Shown in pieces: positions 14,882 through 23,992 of a DNA stretch of 64,000 bases. Numbering within the stretch: position 1 is the first letter of the stretch; every line of letters begins with the position of its first letter. The stretch is from contig CAJTUC010000005.1 in assembly GCA_910579395.1 (NCBI GenBank), positions 1 through 64,000 on the forward strand. Direction: 5' to 3'. This stretch comes from an uncultured Lachnospiraceae bacterium. GTDB taxonomy: Bacteria > Bacillota > Clostridia > Lachnospirales > Lachnospiraceae. Under the pieces are notes generated by a model, which saw only the letters and a program-made list of their open reading frames with translations, was not told the DNA's origin and did no database searches. The translations under genes were made by a program, and so were the position numbers.

Positions 14882-17776
14882 TCATGAAATTTTTTTCTTC
14901 TTCCGGATGTTTCTGATCGCTTCGCCCGGTTTTGTTGTCATTACTTTGTAACATATCGTGTTCCGTGGAAATTCATCTTCAAAAGGCACTTTGGATTGTT
15001 CTACCCAGAGAAGCCCTTTTCCCGGTTCTCCGCTCTTGATGTAGGCTTCCTCTTCTTCGGAAAGATCAAGATGTTCTGCCAAAAGTTTCGCATCGTCTCC
15101 AGCCTGATTCAGCATAACGATAAAGTTCGTCGTATCCAAAATATTCTGTATTTCCGGCGACCGGAAAAGGTCTTTGATGTTCTGCGTGATTCCGGTCGGT
15201 ATGCCGCCCCATTTACGAAAGCGCTTCCAGATTTCCACACTGTACGCTGCTGTGATCGGGCTGCGGAGCAGCAGATGGAACTCGTCAATATCCACCCATG
15301 TATATCTACCCAGTTCTCTGTTTGCTGCTACACGGTTCCAGATCGTATCCTGAATGATCAGCATGGTAAGGTCACGCTGGTTGGAATTCATCTCTTTCAG
15401 GTCAAAACATACCAGCCGTGAATTGATATCCACATTGGAACGATGATTAAAATAAGAAAGAGAACCTGTTATATATCTGGATAATGCAATGGACAGATCA
15501 AGACCAATAATCTTTTTCTCTCCCTTCATATCCCGAAGTTCATTGTACAAATCTTCCAAAACCGGCATATTTTCCGACACCGGATTCTGCTCAAATTTGT
15601 GATAGACCCGCTTACAGGCTTCATCAATGACTGCAACCTCTTTCTTTCCCAGACAGGCATTATTTCCCAAGATCAGTTCACACATGGATACGATAAAATT
15701 GCATTTTGCGCTGACCGGGTCATAATCCCGGTCATCTTCATTACTGGCCGTCAGATTGATTTCCATTGGATTTATGTATACATCCGAATTTAAGGCTACC
15801 TTAATGATCTGGCCGCCTAGTAGTTTGACGAGCCATTTATACTCGCCTTCCGGATCTATGATCAGACGGTCATCCGTTGTCTTCAAGTACATATCCAGGA
15901 TTTCCCGTTTGATAAAAAATGTCTTACCGAATCCTGGCATACCGAATACTAGACCATTTGGATTTACAAGCTGCTTTCTGTTCACCATAACAACGTTATT
16001 ACTAAGCGTATTCATGCCGTAATATTGGCCGTTACTGCTAAATAACTCTTTTGTAGTGAACGGGATGAAGATTGCCATATCGGTCGTCGTAAAAGTTCTT
16101 TTTACCTCGATACTGTCCAGTCCCAGCGGTAATGAACTCATATAGCCCTGTTCCTGCCGGTTATCGAGCCGTATCAGCCTGCATTGGTAGGATGCCAGGA
16201 TTCCGTTCAGTTCAAAAATATTATTTTCAAGCTCTTTTCTCGTTTTTGCCGTCTGAACAACGGTTATGACAGCATTGAACAGTTTTTCATCCTTTCGCTG
16301 CAGATCGCTGTACAGTTTGTCACCGGCGTCTTTATAAGTCCGCAGTTCCGGTGGCAGGAGATCCATATCATAACCGGATTTTACTGCATCTTTCTGCTCA
16401 CTCTGTATCATTGCCTGTATATTGATCACATTGTTTTTTGCTATATTGAGCGCTTCTTTCCGCGGAATATTATCCGCATGGATCGTTATCCAGAGATTGC
16501 TGTTCAAACTCAACATATCTGCGATTATACGATCTTCCATATCCGAAGCAAATATCTGTATATAGCTCACCGCCCCAATCCTGTCTCCGACACGGAAATA
16601 TCTTGTCGCATTCAGTTCCGGCCCTGATTTGAAAGAAAAACTGTCCGGTGCAATAAAATCCTTACTGGAAAGCCCCGTTCTGACCGGCATATCCCAATTC
16701 CAGAGAAGCGTTTCTGTTGTGGCCGGATGAAAGATACGGAAAAGCAGTTCCAATCTTTCATAACCGTCTAAAAGCCGGGATTTACTGCCCAGCCGTTTCA
16801 GTTTACTTTCAATCTGTTTGTTAATCTTATTCAGTTTGATCTTTGCGCTCTTATAATCTGTCGCATGAATACCATAGGTCAGATACCGTTCTTTGTTCAG
16901 ATTGTTCGTTCCTTTCGAGAATTTATCAACCTGCATGTCGGAATATTCTTTCCGCACCAGGTCGAATCGATCATCCTGGCTCTTTAATTCAAAATTCTTT
17001 GCATAACGCTTTTGATCCAGTTCCATATTTCCATAATTGAACTGAAAATGAATCTCCGGTTCAAAGTAATTAATAAGAGAACACCATCTTTCAAACAAAA
17101 TGTTCTTCGGGTCATTATCGAGCAGTTCGTAATTGACATCCTCGTAAGCAACGGTCTGTGTAAAATAGCCATCTGCAGACTCAAAGATACCGTCCTCATA
17201 AGGTATCTTATAAGGAATGGTATCCTGTGCCGTTTCCGGTATGCTCCCTTTTACCTTCGCCTTTCTGACTGCCTTTTCCAGTTCCTTTTTTACTTTCTGG
17301 TCGATCGGTCCCTTTAACGGGACCATGATCTTTTTGTTACCGATCTTGACTTCCGTTGCGATGCCTGACTCTTTTATCCTATTGATTTCTTCCTCTGATT
17401 TTCCACGGAACACAATCCGCTCCACCTCCTTTTTCAGCTGTTCCTCTTCCAGCAGAAGACCATACAGGTTATCTGTTCTGTACGGCCTTTCGGAATTTCT
17501 TGTAAAATGGGCCTCATAAAAGTATCTGATATGCTTTTCCATACCGAGTCCGTCCTTTTTGAACAGGATCACAAATGCGACGGGTCCGCCGCTCATCATG
17601 ATGCCAAGAACGGATGTCGTAAGGTCCATTCCCAACCGTTTCTGTAATACATAAAATACTGGAATACCAACGCAGGCAGCCAGTGCAAATGCCGCTACCT
17701 GTCTTTTGGTCACTTTCAGGCCGGGAATGTTCATTTTGACACTGGAAAAATCCTTTGTCATATTCACATATGCCAT
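14882..17776 (-). CDS. virB4: VirB4-type conjugation ATPase with N-terminal PrgI domain
   Basis: A 964-residue fusion. The first 90 residues have two membrane spans and the PrgI-family look (VKMNIPGLKVTKRQVAAF ... GIPVFYVLQKRLGMDLTTSV). The rest is the cytoplasmic VirB4 motor. Walker A is GMPGFGKTFFIKRE (about residue 612) and Walker B is in YTWVDIDEFHLLL (about residue 829), followed by the usual GGIPTGITQNIKDLF sensor motif. VirB4 energises assembly of the type IV secretion channel and substrate movement. In many Gram-positive ICEs PrgI is a separate gene, so the fusion is notable. It lies 15 bp downstream of virB6. Confidence 0.93.
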   Translation of the reverse strand: MAYVNMTKDFSSVKMNIPGLKVTKRQVAAFALAACVGIPVFYVLQKRLGMDLTTSVLGIMMSGGPVAFVILFKKDGLGMEKHIRYFYEAHFTRNSERPYRTDNLYGLLLEEEQLKKEVERIVFRGKSEEEINRIKESGIATEVKIGNKKIMVPLKGPIDQKVKKELEKAVRKAKVKGSIPETAQDTIPYKIPYEDGIFESADGYFTQTVAYEDVNYELLDNDPKNILFERWCSLINYFEPEIHFQFNYGNMELDQKRYAKNFELKSQDDRFDLVRKEYSDMQVDKFSKGTNNLNKERYLTYGIHATDYKSAKIKLNKINKQIESKLKRLGSKSRLLDGYERLELLFRIFHPATTETLLWNWDMPVRTGLSSKDFIAPDSFSFKSGPELNATRYFRVGDRIGAVSYIQIFASDMEDRIIADMLSLNSNLWITIHADNIPRKEALNIAKNNVINIQAMIQSEQKDAVKSGYDMDLLPPELRTYKDAGDKLYSDLQRKDEKLFNAVITVVQTAKTRKELENNIFELNGILASYQCRLIRLDNRQEQGYMSSLPLGLDSIEVKRTFTTTDMAIFIPFTTKELFSSNGQYYGMNTLSNNVVMVNRKQLVNPNGLVFGMPGFGKTFFIKREILDMYLKTTDDRLIIDPEGEYKWLVKLLGGQIIKVALNSDVYINPMEINLTASNEDDRDYDPVSAKCNFIVSMCELILGNNACLGKKEVAVIDEACKRVYHKFEQNPVSENMPVLEDLYNELRDMKGEKKIIGLDLSIALSRYITGSLSYFNHRSNVDINSRLVCFDLKEMNSNQRDLTMLIIQDTIWNRVAANRELGRYTWVDIDEFHLLLRSPITAAYSVEIWKRFRKWGGIPTGITQNIKDLFRSPEIQNILDTTNFIVMLNQAGDDAKLLAEHLDLSEEEEAYIKSGEPGKGLLWVEQSKVPFEDEFPRNTICYKVMTTKPGEAIRNIRKKKKIS

Positions 17777-17791
17777 ATATAAATCTCCCCC

Positions 17792-18685
17792 TTAATGTGC
17801 ATTGAAAATGCTGGATGTGATATTGCCTACTTTGAACATCATGCAGATCAGCGCAAAGCCGCAGCCGATGATCATGACGATGGCCTGTTTGAAATCTCCA
17901 AGATCAACGCCTGACAGGACGCCGCCGTAAATTGCGAACAATAACAGCATGAACGGCCCTTCAAAAGCGACCGCAAGCATCTTTCTCGTATAGTTCATGC
18001 CGACCTGGCTCCATTCCCGGTTCATCCATGTAGCGTTGGGGATGCTTGCGGCGGACACATAGATCAGAAATTCCAGAAACCACATGACGACGCGTACATA
18101 CATGATCGCGCTGCATATCAGGATCGCGATATTTCCGATAAAGAGCAGTATCATATCGCCCATCAGCTCAAAAATCATTTCCGCATCATATTCAACCGGT
18201 TCTTTTGGAAGAAAATTTAACAAATCCAATCCACGGTCAAAGGATTCCGACCAAGATGTATGTGCGATCTCACCTGTTACGTTTGCACCCAGTTCAAAAA
18301 AGTACATGACAATATCGAAACTGTGGCTGCACAGATACACGCAGATAGCAGAGCTGAACAGCAGCACGATGAGCTTTTCGAAGATCTGACTGCCCATCTG
18401 ATTGCTTTGTTGCAGGAGATGCACGAGTTCCCATACCAGAATACAGGCGATAAAGACCCCTGCCATTGGAACGAACGCATTCTCCGCAATGGACTTAACG
18501 GTATTATATGCAGCAGAGTTCCATGCTTCCGGCGTCTGCTGTAACATTTGCGAAGATTCCGCTATCCGGCCATCTAAAATGGCGAACATCCCATCGAAGA
18601 GTTTTTCACAGACTTTGTAAAGACCGTCGTACATGGCTTTTAAAATACTCTGCCCTAATTTATGGGCGAATTCTGAAAACTCCAT
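17792..18685 (-). CDS. VirB6/TrbL-like polytopic membrane protein
   Basis: 297 residues with about six hydrophobic segments: FVPMAGVFIACILVWELVH, LIVLLFSSAICVYLC, ILLFIGNIAILICSAIMYVR, WFLEFLIYVSAASI, PFMLLLFAIYGGVL and IVMIIGCGFALICMM. The topology, size and position next to virB4 match the VirB6/TrbL channel component of Gram-positive type IV secretion systems. It is spaced 12 bp from the upstream Maff2-type gene. Confidence 0.8.
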   Translation of the reverse strand: MEFSEFAHKLGQSILKAMYDGLYKVCEKLFDGMFAILDGRIAESSQMLQQTPEAWNSAAYNTVKSIAENAFVPMAGVFIACILVWELVHLLQQSNQMGSQIFEKLIVLLFSSAICVYLCSHSFDIVMYFFELGANVTGEIAHTSWSESFDRGLDLLNFLPKEPVEYDAEMIFELMGDMILLFIGNIAILICSAIMYVRVVMWFLEFLIYVSAASIPNATWMNREWSQVGMNYTRKMLAVAFEGPFMLLLFAIYGGVLSGVDLGDFKQAIVMIIGCGFALICMMFKVGNITSSIFNAH

Positions 18686-18697
18686 CTGATCACTCCT

Positions 18698-18991
18698 TTA
18701 GCCGAGACCTGCAAAAATAGCATTGAGCAGTTGGGAGCCTACTAAAATGATTCCGGCACCGCCGATGGCTTTGATAATGCCTTCGCTTTGTTTTCCGCTA
18801 CTCTGATTGGAATATCCAGAAAAGGCATCTATTACGCCCATCAATGCAACACCACCGCCCAAAATATAAACAACTGTTTTTAATGCAGTTTGAATATCTT
18901 CATAACTAATTGCTGCCAATACCAAATAATTAGCAGCCAATATCAAGTATTTTGATACCCAATATTTCCCTGCCAAAATCATATAACTCAT
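18698..18991 (-). CDS. Maff2-type small membrane protein
   Basis: 97 residues with two hydrophobic helices. The C-terminal part (ALKTVVYILGGGVALMGVID and a later IIKAIGGAGIILVGSQLL) matches the Maff2 family, thought to play a VirB2-like pilin or channel-lining role. Here the N-terminal 30 residues are longer and more hydrophobic than usual. TAGGAGA upstream supports the start. An intrinsic terminator and a 16-codon ORF lie just upstream, so expression may be regulated separately from virD4. Confidence 0.75.
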   Translation of the reverse strand: MSYMILAGKYWVSKYLILAANYLVLAAISYEDIQTALKTVVYILGGGVALMGVIDAFSGYSNQSSGKQSEGIIKAIGGAGIILVGSQLLNAIFAGLG

Positions 18992-19038
18992 ATTTTTATT
19001 TTTCTCCTATCTATCCTTTGATTTGTTATAATAAAAAA

Positions 19039-19063
19039 ACTTTCCATCTCTATTCTGGAAAGT
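19039..19063 (-). terminator. Intrinsic terminator upstream of the Maff2-type gene
   Basis: TGGAAAGT (19,056-19,063) pairs with ACTTTCCA (19,039-19,046). On the minus strand the hairpin is followed by seven Ts, a canonical rho-independent terminator. It follows virD4 and the short ORF and precedes the channel genes, so it splits the transfer operon or acts as an attenuator. Confidence 0.75.
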
Positions 19064-19095
19064 CTGTCAATAGTTACTTATTTTTTTCCGTTTCT

Positions 19096-19146
19096 TCATT
19101 CTGTTGGAGCTCTGGGGAATGGAAATTGAAATCTTTGTTTTTTCAT
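19096..19146 (-). CDS. Possible 16-residue small ORF / leader peptide
   Basis: A GGAGG site six bases before ATG starts the frame MKKQRFQFPFPRAPTE and stop. It lies between virD4 and an intrinsic terminator that precedes the Maff2-type gene, and is itself preceded by palindrome copy 4. Nothing else explains this strong ribosome-binding site. It could be a leader peptide controlling the downstream terminator or a small secreted-independent peptide. No homolog is known to me. Confidence 0.4.
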   Translation of the reverse strand: MKKQRFQFPFPRAPTE

Positions 19147-19168
19147 GAAACGCCTCCGTTGCTTGTTT

Positions 19169-19184
19169 TATGCGACGTCGCATA
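19169..19184. repeat. ICE palindrome copy 4, between virD4 and the small ORF
   Basis: Perfect TATGCGACGTCGCATA with two extra pairing bases on each side (19,167-19,186). It lies 23 bases upstream of the small ORF start, 11 bases before GGAGG, and five bases after the virD4 stop. Confidence 0.95.
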
Positions 19185-19189
19185 AATAT

Positions 19190-20989
19190 CTATGAAATGA
19201 CCTGATACTGGTCATTCTTATGAAATTTGATATTGATACTGTTTTTCTGCTTTAAGAATTTCCGGTATTTCACGAAATCGAATGTATTCCGCTTATCATA
19301 ATCTGCCGTATACTTATAGTTAGGATGCTTGGTCGTATCGTACTTATCAGAGAAAAAAGGCGGCAGGCCGGAAATCCTTACGATGCACTTGTTCCGGTCC
19401 ATTGTATTAAGTTCATAGATATTCTTTAATTCGCGTCCGGTCTTGTTATAGTTCATGCCGGTACTCTCATTCTGGCTGTATGTCTTTGACTCATTCCACA
19501 GATCTATCGTTTCTTTGCCCAGCATCTTTTCCAGATCTTCAAGCGTGGATTTTTCCTGACCACCAAGAAAGATAGATGTATCACAGTTTCCGATTATCGT
19601 TTCCGCTGCGTCTTTATAATTATCTTTTAACTGGCTCTGCGTCTGCAACATCATAACAACGCTCATCAGCCGGCTTCTGATCGTTGCGATCAGAATTTTA
19701 AATCCAGGAATCTTACCAATATTAGCGAACTCATCCAGAATAAACTGTACCGGCGTCTTTAACTTACCGCCCATCTCTTTATCCGCTTTATAGCACAGGA
19801 CATTAAACATCTGCGTAAAAAGGATAGCCGGAATAAAATTATATGTCGTATCCGTATCGGAAATAATGACATACAAAATGGATTTCTGGCCAGCGTCACC
19901 ATAGGTATCAAATTTCAGTTCATCGTATGCGACCAGTTCAGCAACTTCCGGGATGTCGAAAGGTGAAAGGTAAGAACCTACGGATATCAATATCGACTTA
20001 GCCGTTTTGCCCGCAGCTTTCTTATATTTTTTTCTCTGCTTTACCGCAAAATGACGGGGATTCTTTTTCTCCAATTCCTCAAACAGCATGTCTACTGCAT
20101 TTTGATATGCTTCATCATCCTCCCGCACATCATCCGCTTCGAGAATTTCAAGCAGCGTAGGAATATTTTGTTCCTCCGGTGGTGCTTCATACCACAGATA
20201 GCCAATCGTGGCCTGTAGCCATAGAAGAGCCGCCTGATCGAAGAACGGGTCCGGTGGTGTTCCGGCATCCGGCGGCTTTAAATTCGCATATAAAGTATTC
20301 GCCAGCGTCAAGATATCTTTTGGCTGCTTAATGTAGGCAAACGGATTATAGTGCATTGAATTTTTCATATCGATTGTATCCAGCACATAGATACGATATC
20401 CTTTTTTATAAAACAGATTTCCTGTCTCCGGAAGTAATGTACCTTTTGGATCCGTAAGTACATAGCTACTATGCAGTTGATAAAGATTCGGTTTTACGAC
20501 ACAATATGTTTTTCCGGAACCAGAACCACCATAAACAGCAATGTGCTTATTCCGGTTCAGGTTAAATTGGGCCATTCGTGGACTCATGGAAAGTTTTTCT
20601 GTCTGAGAAAGAATGATATTGTAATAAGGGTCTTTATCGATAAATGGTGCGATATCTTCTGCCGTTCCCCATCTGGCAGAGCCGTATTCCTCTCCAAGTC
20701 TTTCATTCTTGCCATGTAGTTTGTTATACCATTTAAAAAGCCAGACAATAAGAAGTCCAACCGGTATTCCTATCAGCAGATCGCGGAATGTAAATCTCGG
20801 AATTGCTTTATAAATATATGCCATATTCTGTATAAATTTGGTAAGATTGCCATTACATAAGCGATACAATTCAATAAACCTTGTTGTCAGAATGATTACA
20901 ATAAGGTATGGCAATATAATGACAACCTGACTTTTTACTGGCTTACCCTTGAAATCCTCTATCCCTTTTTTTATCTTATCTATTTTCAT
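19190..20989 (-). CDS. virD4: VirD4-type type IV coupling protein
   Basis: 599 residues from the chosen ATG, which has AAGGGG four bases upstream. A longer frame begins 12 codons earlier and would translate palindrome copy 5 as MRRRIKI; I think that is leader. Two membrane spans (about 20-45 and 75-95) precede the RecA-like domain, with Walker A AVYGGSGSGKTYCV and Walker B PVQFILDEFANIGKIP, plus the IRSRLMSVVMMLQTQSQL segment. The coupling protein recruits the relaxase-DNA complex to the channel. It is directly downstream of pcfB, whose homologs are coupling-protein partners. Confidence 0.95.
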   Translation of the reverse strand: MKIDKIKKGIEDFKGKPVKSQVVIILPYLIVIILTTRFIELYRLCNGNLTKFIQNMAYIYKAIPRFTFRDLLIGIPVGLLIVWLFKWYNKLHGKNERLGEEYGSARWGTAEDIAPFIDKDPYYNIILSQTEKLSMSPRMAQFNLNRNKHIAVYGGSGSGKTYCVVKPNLYQLHSSYVLTDPKGTLLPETGNLFYKKGYRIYVLDTIDMKNSMHYNPFAYIKQPKDILTLANTLYANLKPPDAGTPPDPFFDQAALLWLQATIGYLWYEAPPEEQNIPTLLEILEADDVREDDEAYQNAVDMLFEELEKKNPRHFAVKQRKKYKKAAGKTAKSILISVGSYLSPFDIPEVAELVAYDELKFDTYGDAGQKSILYVIISDTDTTYNFIPAILFTQMFNVLCYKADKEMGGKLKTPVQFILDEFANIGKIPGFKILIATIRSRLMSVVMMLQTQSQLKDNYKDAAETIIGNCDTSIFLGGQEKSTLEDLEKMLGKETIDLWNESKTYSQNESTGMNYNKTGRELKNIYELNTMDRNKCIVRISGLPPFFSDKYDTTKHPNYKYTADYDKRNTFDFVKYRKFLKQKNSINIKFHKNDQYQVIS

Positions 20990-21004
20990 CCATCCCCTTA
21001 TTTT

Positions 21005-21020
21005 TATGCGACGTCGCATA
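21005..21020. repeat. ICE palindrome copy 5, virD4 leader
   Basis: Perfect TATGCGACGTCGCATA ending about 6 bases before the AAGGGG ribosome-binding site of virD4 and 16 bases before its ATG. Confidence 0.93.
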
Positions 21021-21061
21021 TTCATTTCTTTTTAATCTCATTTTTACTTCGGGCTGCCCAT

Positions 21062-21694
21062 CTATCTCTGTATATCCGAACGACTATGATGTTTCTCTAG
21101 TACATCCTGCTCTCTGTCCCTAGCTGCAACCCTATCGCGAAAAAAGGCCAGTTTTGCTTTAACGCTCTCCCGTTTGGGCTGTTCATGCTGTTTACTTTCC
21201 TTTTTGCCGCTTTTTTCTATTTCTATGTAATCTTTATAAGCTTCCTGCATCATATGCAGAATCATATCGGAATTTTTTCCTTCAAAAAAGACCATATAAG
21301 CAGGCTTGTCTGGATTTCTTTCATCCTTCATCGCGGAATATTTTATTCCATACTTCCGACTGTACTTATCAAAATGCTGCATTACCTCGGAAGTGATATT
21401 TTCCTCGACTTTATAGACTCGACCGGATTTTTGAAGAGTGGAGATATCTATATTATTTTTGGCATATTTGATATCTCCTGTTCTTTTAAAGGCTGCTGCT
21501 TTTACGGCATTCATAACATTTTTTGTCGTAAATTCAGTGCTGTTCAGGAGTAGCAGGCAGATTCCTTTCACAACCGATTTTCCGGTTTTCAGTGTTTCTG
21601 CTGTGGCCTTAGCGGCTGCTTTAGCAGAATTTTGCATACCTCTTGAACCATCGCTTATCGCTTTCGATGTTAATTCATCTGTCAGACTTGGCAT
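21062..21694 (-). CDS. PcfB family protein (DUF3801-like)
   Basis: 210 residues with the KTGKSVVKGICLLL and RVYKVEENITSEVMQHFDKY segments, and then a MVFFEGKNSDMILHMMQEAY block typical of PcfB/DUF3801 proteins. A basic C-terminal tail ends the protein. In pCF10-like systems PcfB is an accessory of the coupling protein PcfC. Here it immediately precedes virD4, matching that pairing. It has a strong AGGAGGT site, with palindrome copy 6 just upstream. Confidence 0.8.
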   Translation of the reverse strand: MPSLTDELTSKAISDGSRGMQNSAKAAAKATAETLKTGKSVVKGICLLLLNSTEFTTKNVMNAVKAAAFKRTGDIKYAKNNIDISTLQKSGRVYKVEENITSEVMQHFDKYSRKYGIKYSAMKDERNPDKPAYMVFFEGKNSDMILHMMQEAYKDYIEIEKSGKKESKQHEQPKRESVKAKLAFFRDRVAARDREQDVLEKHHSRSDIQR

Positions 21695-21714
21695 TGTTCC
21701 ACCTCCTTCTTTCT

Positions 21715-21730
21715 TATACGACGTCGCATA
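21715..21730. repeat. ICE palindrome copy 6 (one mismatch), pcfB leader
   Basis: TATACGACGTCGCATA, one base different from the other five copies. It lies 21 bases upstream of the pcfB start and 7 bases from its AGGAGGT, just past the stop of the replication-type gene. Confidence 0.85.
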
Positions 21731-21733
21731 TTA

Positions 21734-22660
21734 TCAATTACTTAACAATTCTTTTTCAAGTGCTGAAAAATCATAGTTATTCTGTTGAAAATCATTGAAA
21801 CAATTCTTTCGATTGCCATGATACAAAGGGCTGTCCCTTCCCCCGTTACCACCATTTCCCGCAGCCTTGATACCGAGCATAATATTATCCAGATATGTAT
21901 TGATCAGATTAGGCAGCATACGGATTGGCTCCTGCTTCTGTTTATCCATAATGGCAAGACATATCTGCTCAAATGCTCTTGCATCAATCAACCGGATAAA
22001 TTCATTCTCTCTCTTACATAATTCAGAAAACACGGCTTCCACTAATATGTGTGAGCACTTTGGAGAAATATGATCTATCACAAGACGCTTCCGCAGATTT
22101 TCTTCTTCCTCATCAAGAACTTGTGTTTTTCTCATTCTTTCCTGAACATCTATAGAGGAGGAAGAAGTATTATTTAATTCTTTAGTATTTAATATATTAG
22201 TATTTAATTGTCCGCCTTTTTCGGCAAACCGTTTTTCCGTTTGCCGATTTTGGACATACGGTTGAAATGCCGCATTTTCGGCCGTTTGTCCATTTTGGCA
22301 TAACGGTTGACTTGAATGGTCAGATTGTGGTTCTGGCAATTCTTGTTCTGGAGTATTTTTTTCAATAGGCTGTTCATAGATGATATACTCGGTCAGTCCA
22401 AAATATCCATTGCTATTCCGTTTCTGTTTTCGGACAAGATAACCACATTTTTCAAGTTCTAATAATCCAGAATTGGTTGACTTTATGCCGTCATCAGATA
22501 ATTTAGACAGTCCCTCTATCGTATAATTCCAATCATCCGGAAGAGAAAGCATCGTTGATAACAGACCCTTTGCTTTCCAGGACAAACGCTTATCTTTAAA
22601 GTGATAATTGCTAAGTGTCGTATAATTACAGTTTTTTACTACACGAAATACAGTTGACAT
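21734..22660 (-). CDS. Replication-initiator-like winged-helix protein (DUF6017-type C-terminus)
   Basis: 308 residues. The N-terminal 80 residues form a winged helix-turn-helix of the kind found in ICE replication proteins: NYTTLSNYHFKDKRLSWKAK, LLSTMLSLPDDWNYTIEGLS and ELEKCGYLVRKQ. A polar linker follows, and a helical C-terminal domain includes RKRLVIDHISPKC and AFEQICLAIMDK, like the DUF6017 region. Such proteins sit at the start of Tn1549-like transfer modules and may control element replication or transcription. Autonomous replication is not shown. An ATG with AGGAGAT-type upstream sequence supports the start. Confidence 0.7.
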   Translation of the reverse strand: MSTVFRVVKNCNYTTLSNYHFKDKRLSWKAKGLLSTMLSLPDDWNYTIEGLSKLSDDGIKSTNSGLLELEKCGYLVRKQKRNSNGYFGLTEYIIYEQPIEKNTPEQELPEPQSDHSSQPLCQNGQTAENAAFQPYVQNRQTEKRFAEKGGQLNTNILNTKELNNTSSSSIDVQERMRKTQVLDEEEENLRKRLVIDHISPKCSHILVEAVFSELCKRENEFIRLIDARAFEQICLAIMDKQKQEPIRMLPNLINTYLDNIMLGIKAAGNGGNGGRDSPLYHGNRKNCFNDFQQNNYDFSALEKELLSN

Positions 22661-22726
22661 CCTTTATCTCCTATGAAGCACACTTGTGTGAACTCTCCTC
22701 TTCATCCTGTGCGACTAATCTTTTCG

Positions 22727-22939
22727 CTACATCATTACATCATCTGGATAATTCCTTAAATCGATAAACTCCTTATCTGTTATTTCATAAAGCTTATCTA
22801 ACGCATTATGTATAATTTCTTCCATACCAGCATCAACATGGTTTAAGTATTTTTCCAATTCCTTTATTACACCGGATTTATTATCTGAATCACAGCTTTT
22901 TATAAGATAAATTTCTTCTAACGTAAAATCATTCATCAT
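22727..22939 (-). CDS. Transposon-transfer assisting family small protein
   Basis: 70 acidic residues. The pattern FTLEEIYLIKSCDS, then IKELEKYLNHVD, ALDKLYEITDKEFIDL and a terminal YPDD fits the small proteins annotated in related ICEs as transposon-transfer assisting. Their biochemical role is unknown to me. Its start overlaps the ArdC-like stop by 4 bp, so the two are translationally coupled. Confidence 0.65.
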   Translation of the reverse strand: MMNDFTLEEIYLIKSCDSDNKSGVIKELEKYLNHVDAGMEEIIHNALDKLYEITDKEFIDLRNYPDDVMM

Positions 22940-23955
22940 CTCTCCCCCATTCTGTTAATTTTTTCAATATTACTTCTATCATGATTAGATTCTACTTTTC
23001 GAGCCTGCTCTTGCTTCATATGTAAACTTGCCAAAACAGATGGCCGCTCATTTTTACTGTTTTCTTTCTCATGGCCGATTTCCTCAAGTGCTTTATCAAT
23101 AATAGAAATCATTTGAGAAGCTGTTTTCCTGATAAGATCAAGAGACTTCTTTAATTCTGGTGTATCTTTTCCATCCGACCAGCCAGCAATATATGCAAAA
23201 CTATAATCCGATGTATCAATTCCGTAATGCTGGCATACAGCATAAGCAACACTTTCTGCCTCTACCTCTTTACTGCTTCTTGATCGAGAACCTTGGTTCT
23301 GATCAGAGTGCAATATCTGATGCGCTCTTTCATGTACAGCAGTTTTTATTGTCTGTGTCTGACTCATTCCCTGTTTTATCACGATTTCGTTCTTTGTGCG
23401 GGAAAAGTACCCTTTTGTGCTACCTTCTATTGCATCAAAACGGATTGGAACCGGGCAGCTTTCGTCCAAAGCTTTAAAAAACAGATCATATCCTTCTACC
23501 TCACCAGTAAGTTCATTAACACCAAGTGTTGGTAGTTCGCGTCCTTCTGTCTGGCTTACGTCAAATACCGTTACTACTTTATAGGCCGGAATAATAATTT
23601 CCTTTTCTTCTTTAATACTTTTTCCATCATTGCCGATTATGGCTTTTTTTGTTATAGGGTCTATTTTTTCGACCATTCTTTTTACCTTATATGGCGATGG
23701 AGCTAATATTTTTATACCTTTTTCCCCTTTCATGACCTGACGGTCATGCAGTTTCTTCCATGCCTGATATCCAGCTACCAAACTGGCATTCGGCTTCTGC
23801 ATGGCGATCAGGATAATGTTATTGAGAGAATAATTGTGAAATTTCGACATTGTTGTAAGATATCTTGCATAGTTTTCGCTCGTAAATACATCCCGGACAC
23901 CCTGCTCAAGTTTGTCCGTTATTTCCTGCATCTGTTTCTGCAAATAATTATCCAT
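22936..23955 (-). CDS. ArdC-like antirestriction protein (ssDNA-binding plus zincin)
   Basis: 339 residues. The N-terminal half has the ArdC ssDNA-binding pattern (YARYLTTMSKFHNYSLNNII, ASLVAGYQAWKKLHDRQV, KGEKGIKILAPSPYK). The C-terminal half is a zinc-peptidase-like domain with HERAH (about residue 207) and a downstream EVEAESVAYAVCQHYGI helix carrying a third ligand candidate. ArdC-type proteins protect incoming single-stranded DNA from restriction in the recipient. Its position near the leading ParA end agrees with early expression after transfer. An intrinsic-terminator-like hairpin precedes it. Confidence 0.85.
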   Translation of the reverse strand: MDNYLQKQMQEITDKLEQGVRDVFTSENYARYLTTMSKFHNYSLNNIILIAMQKPNASLVAGYQAWKKLHDRQVMKGEKGIKILAPSPYKVKRMVEKIDPITKKAIIGNDGKSIKEEKEIIIPAYKVVTVFDVSQTEGRELPTLGVNELTGEVEGYDLFFKALDESCPVPIRFDAIEGSTKGYFSRTKNEIVIKQGMSQTQTIKTAVHERAHQILHSDQNQGSRSRSSKEVEAESVAYAVCQHYGIDTSDYSFAYIAGWSDGKDTPELKKSLDLIRKTASQMISIIDKALEEIGHEKENSKNERPSVLASLHMKQEQARKVESNHDRSNIEKINRMGER

Positions 23956-23992
23956 TGTCCTTTTCCTTTCATCATCGTTTTATCCTCCAAAG

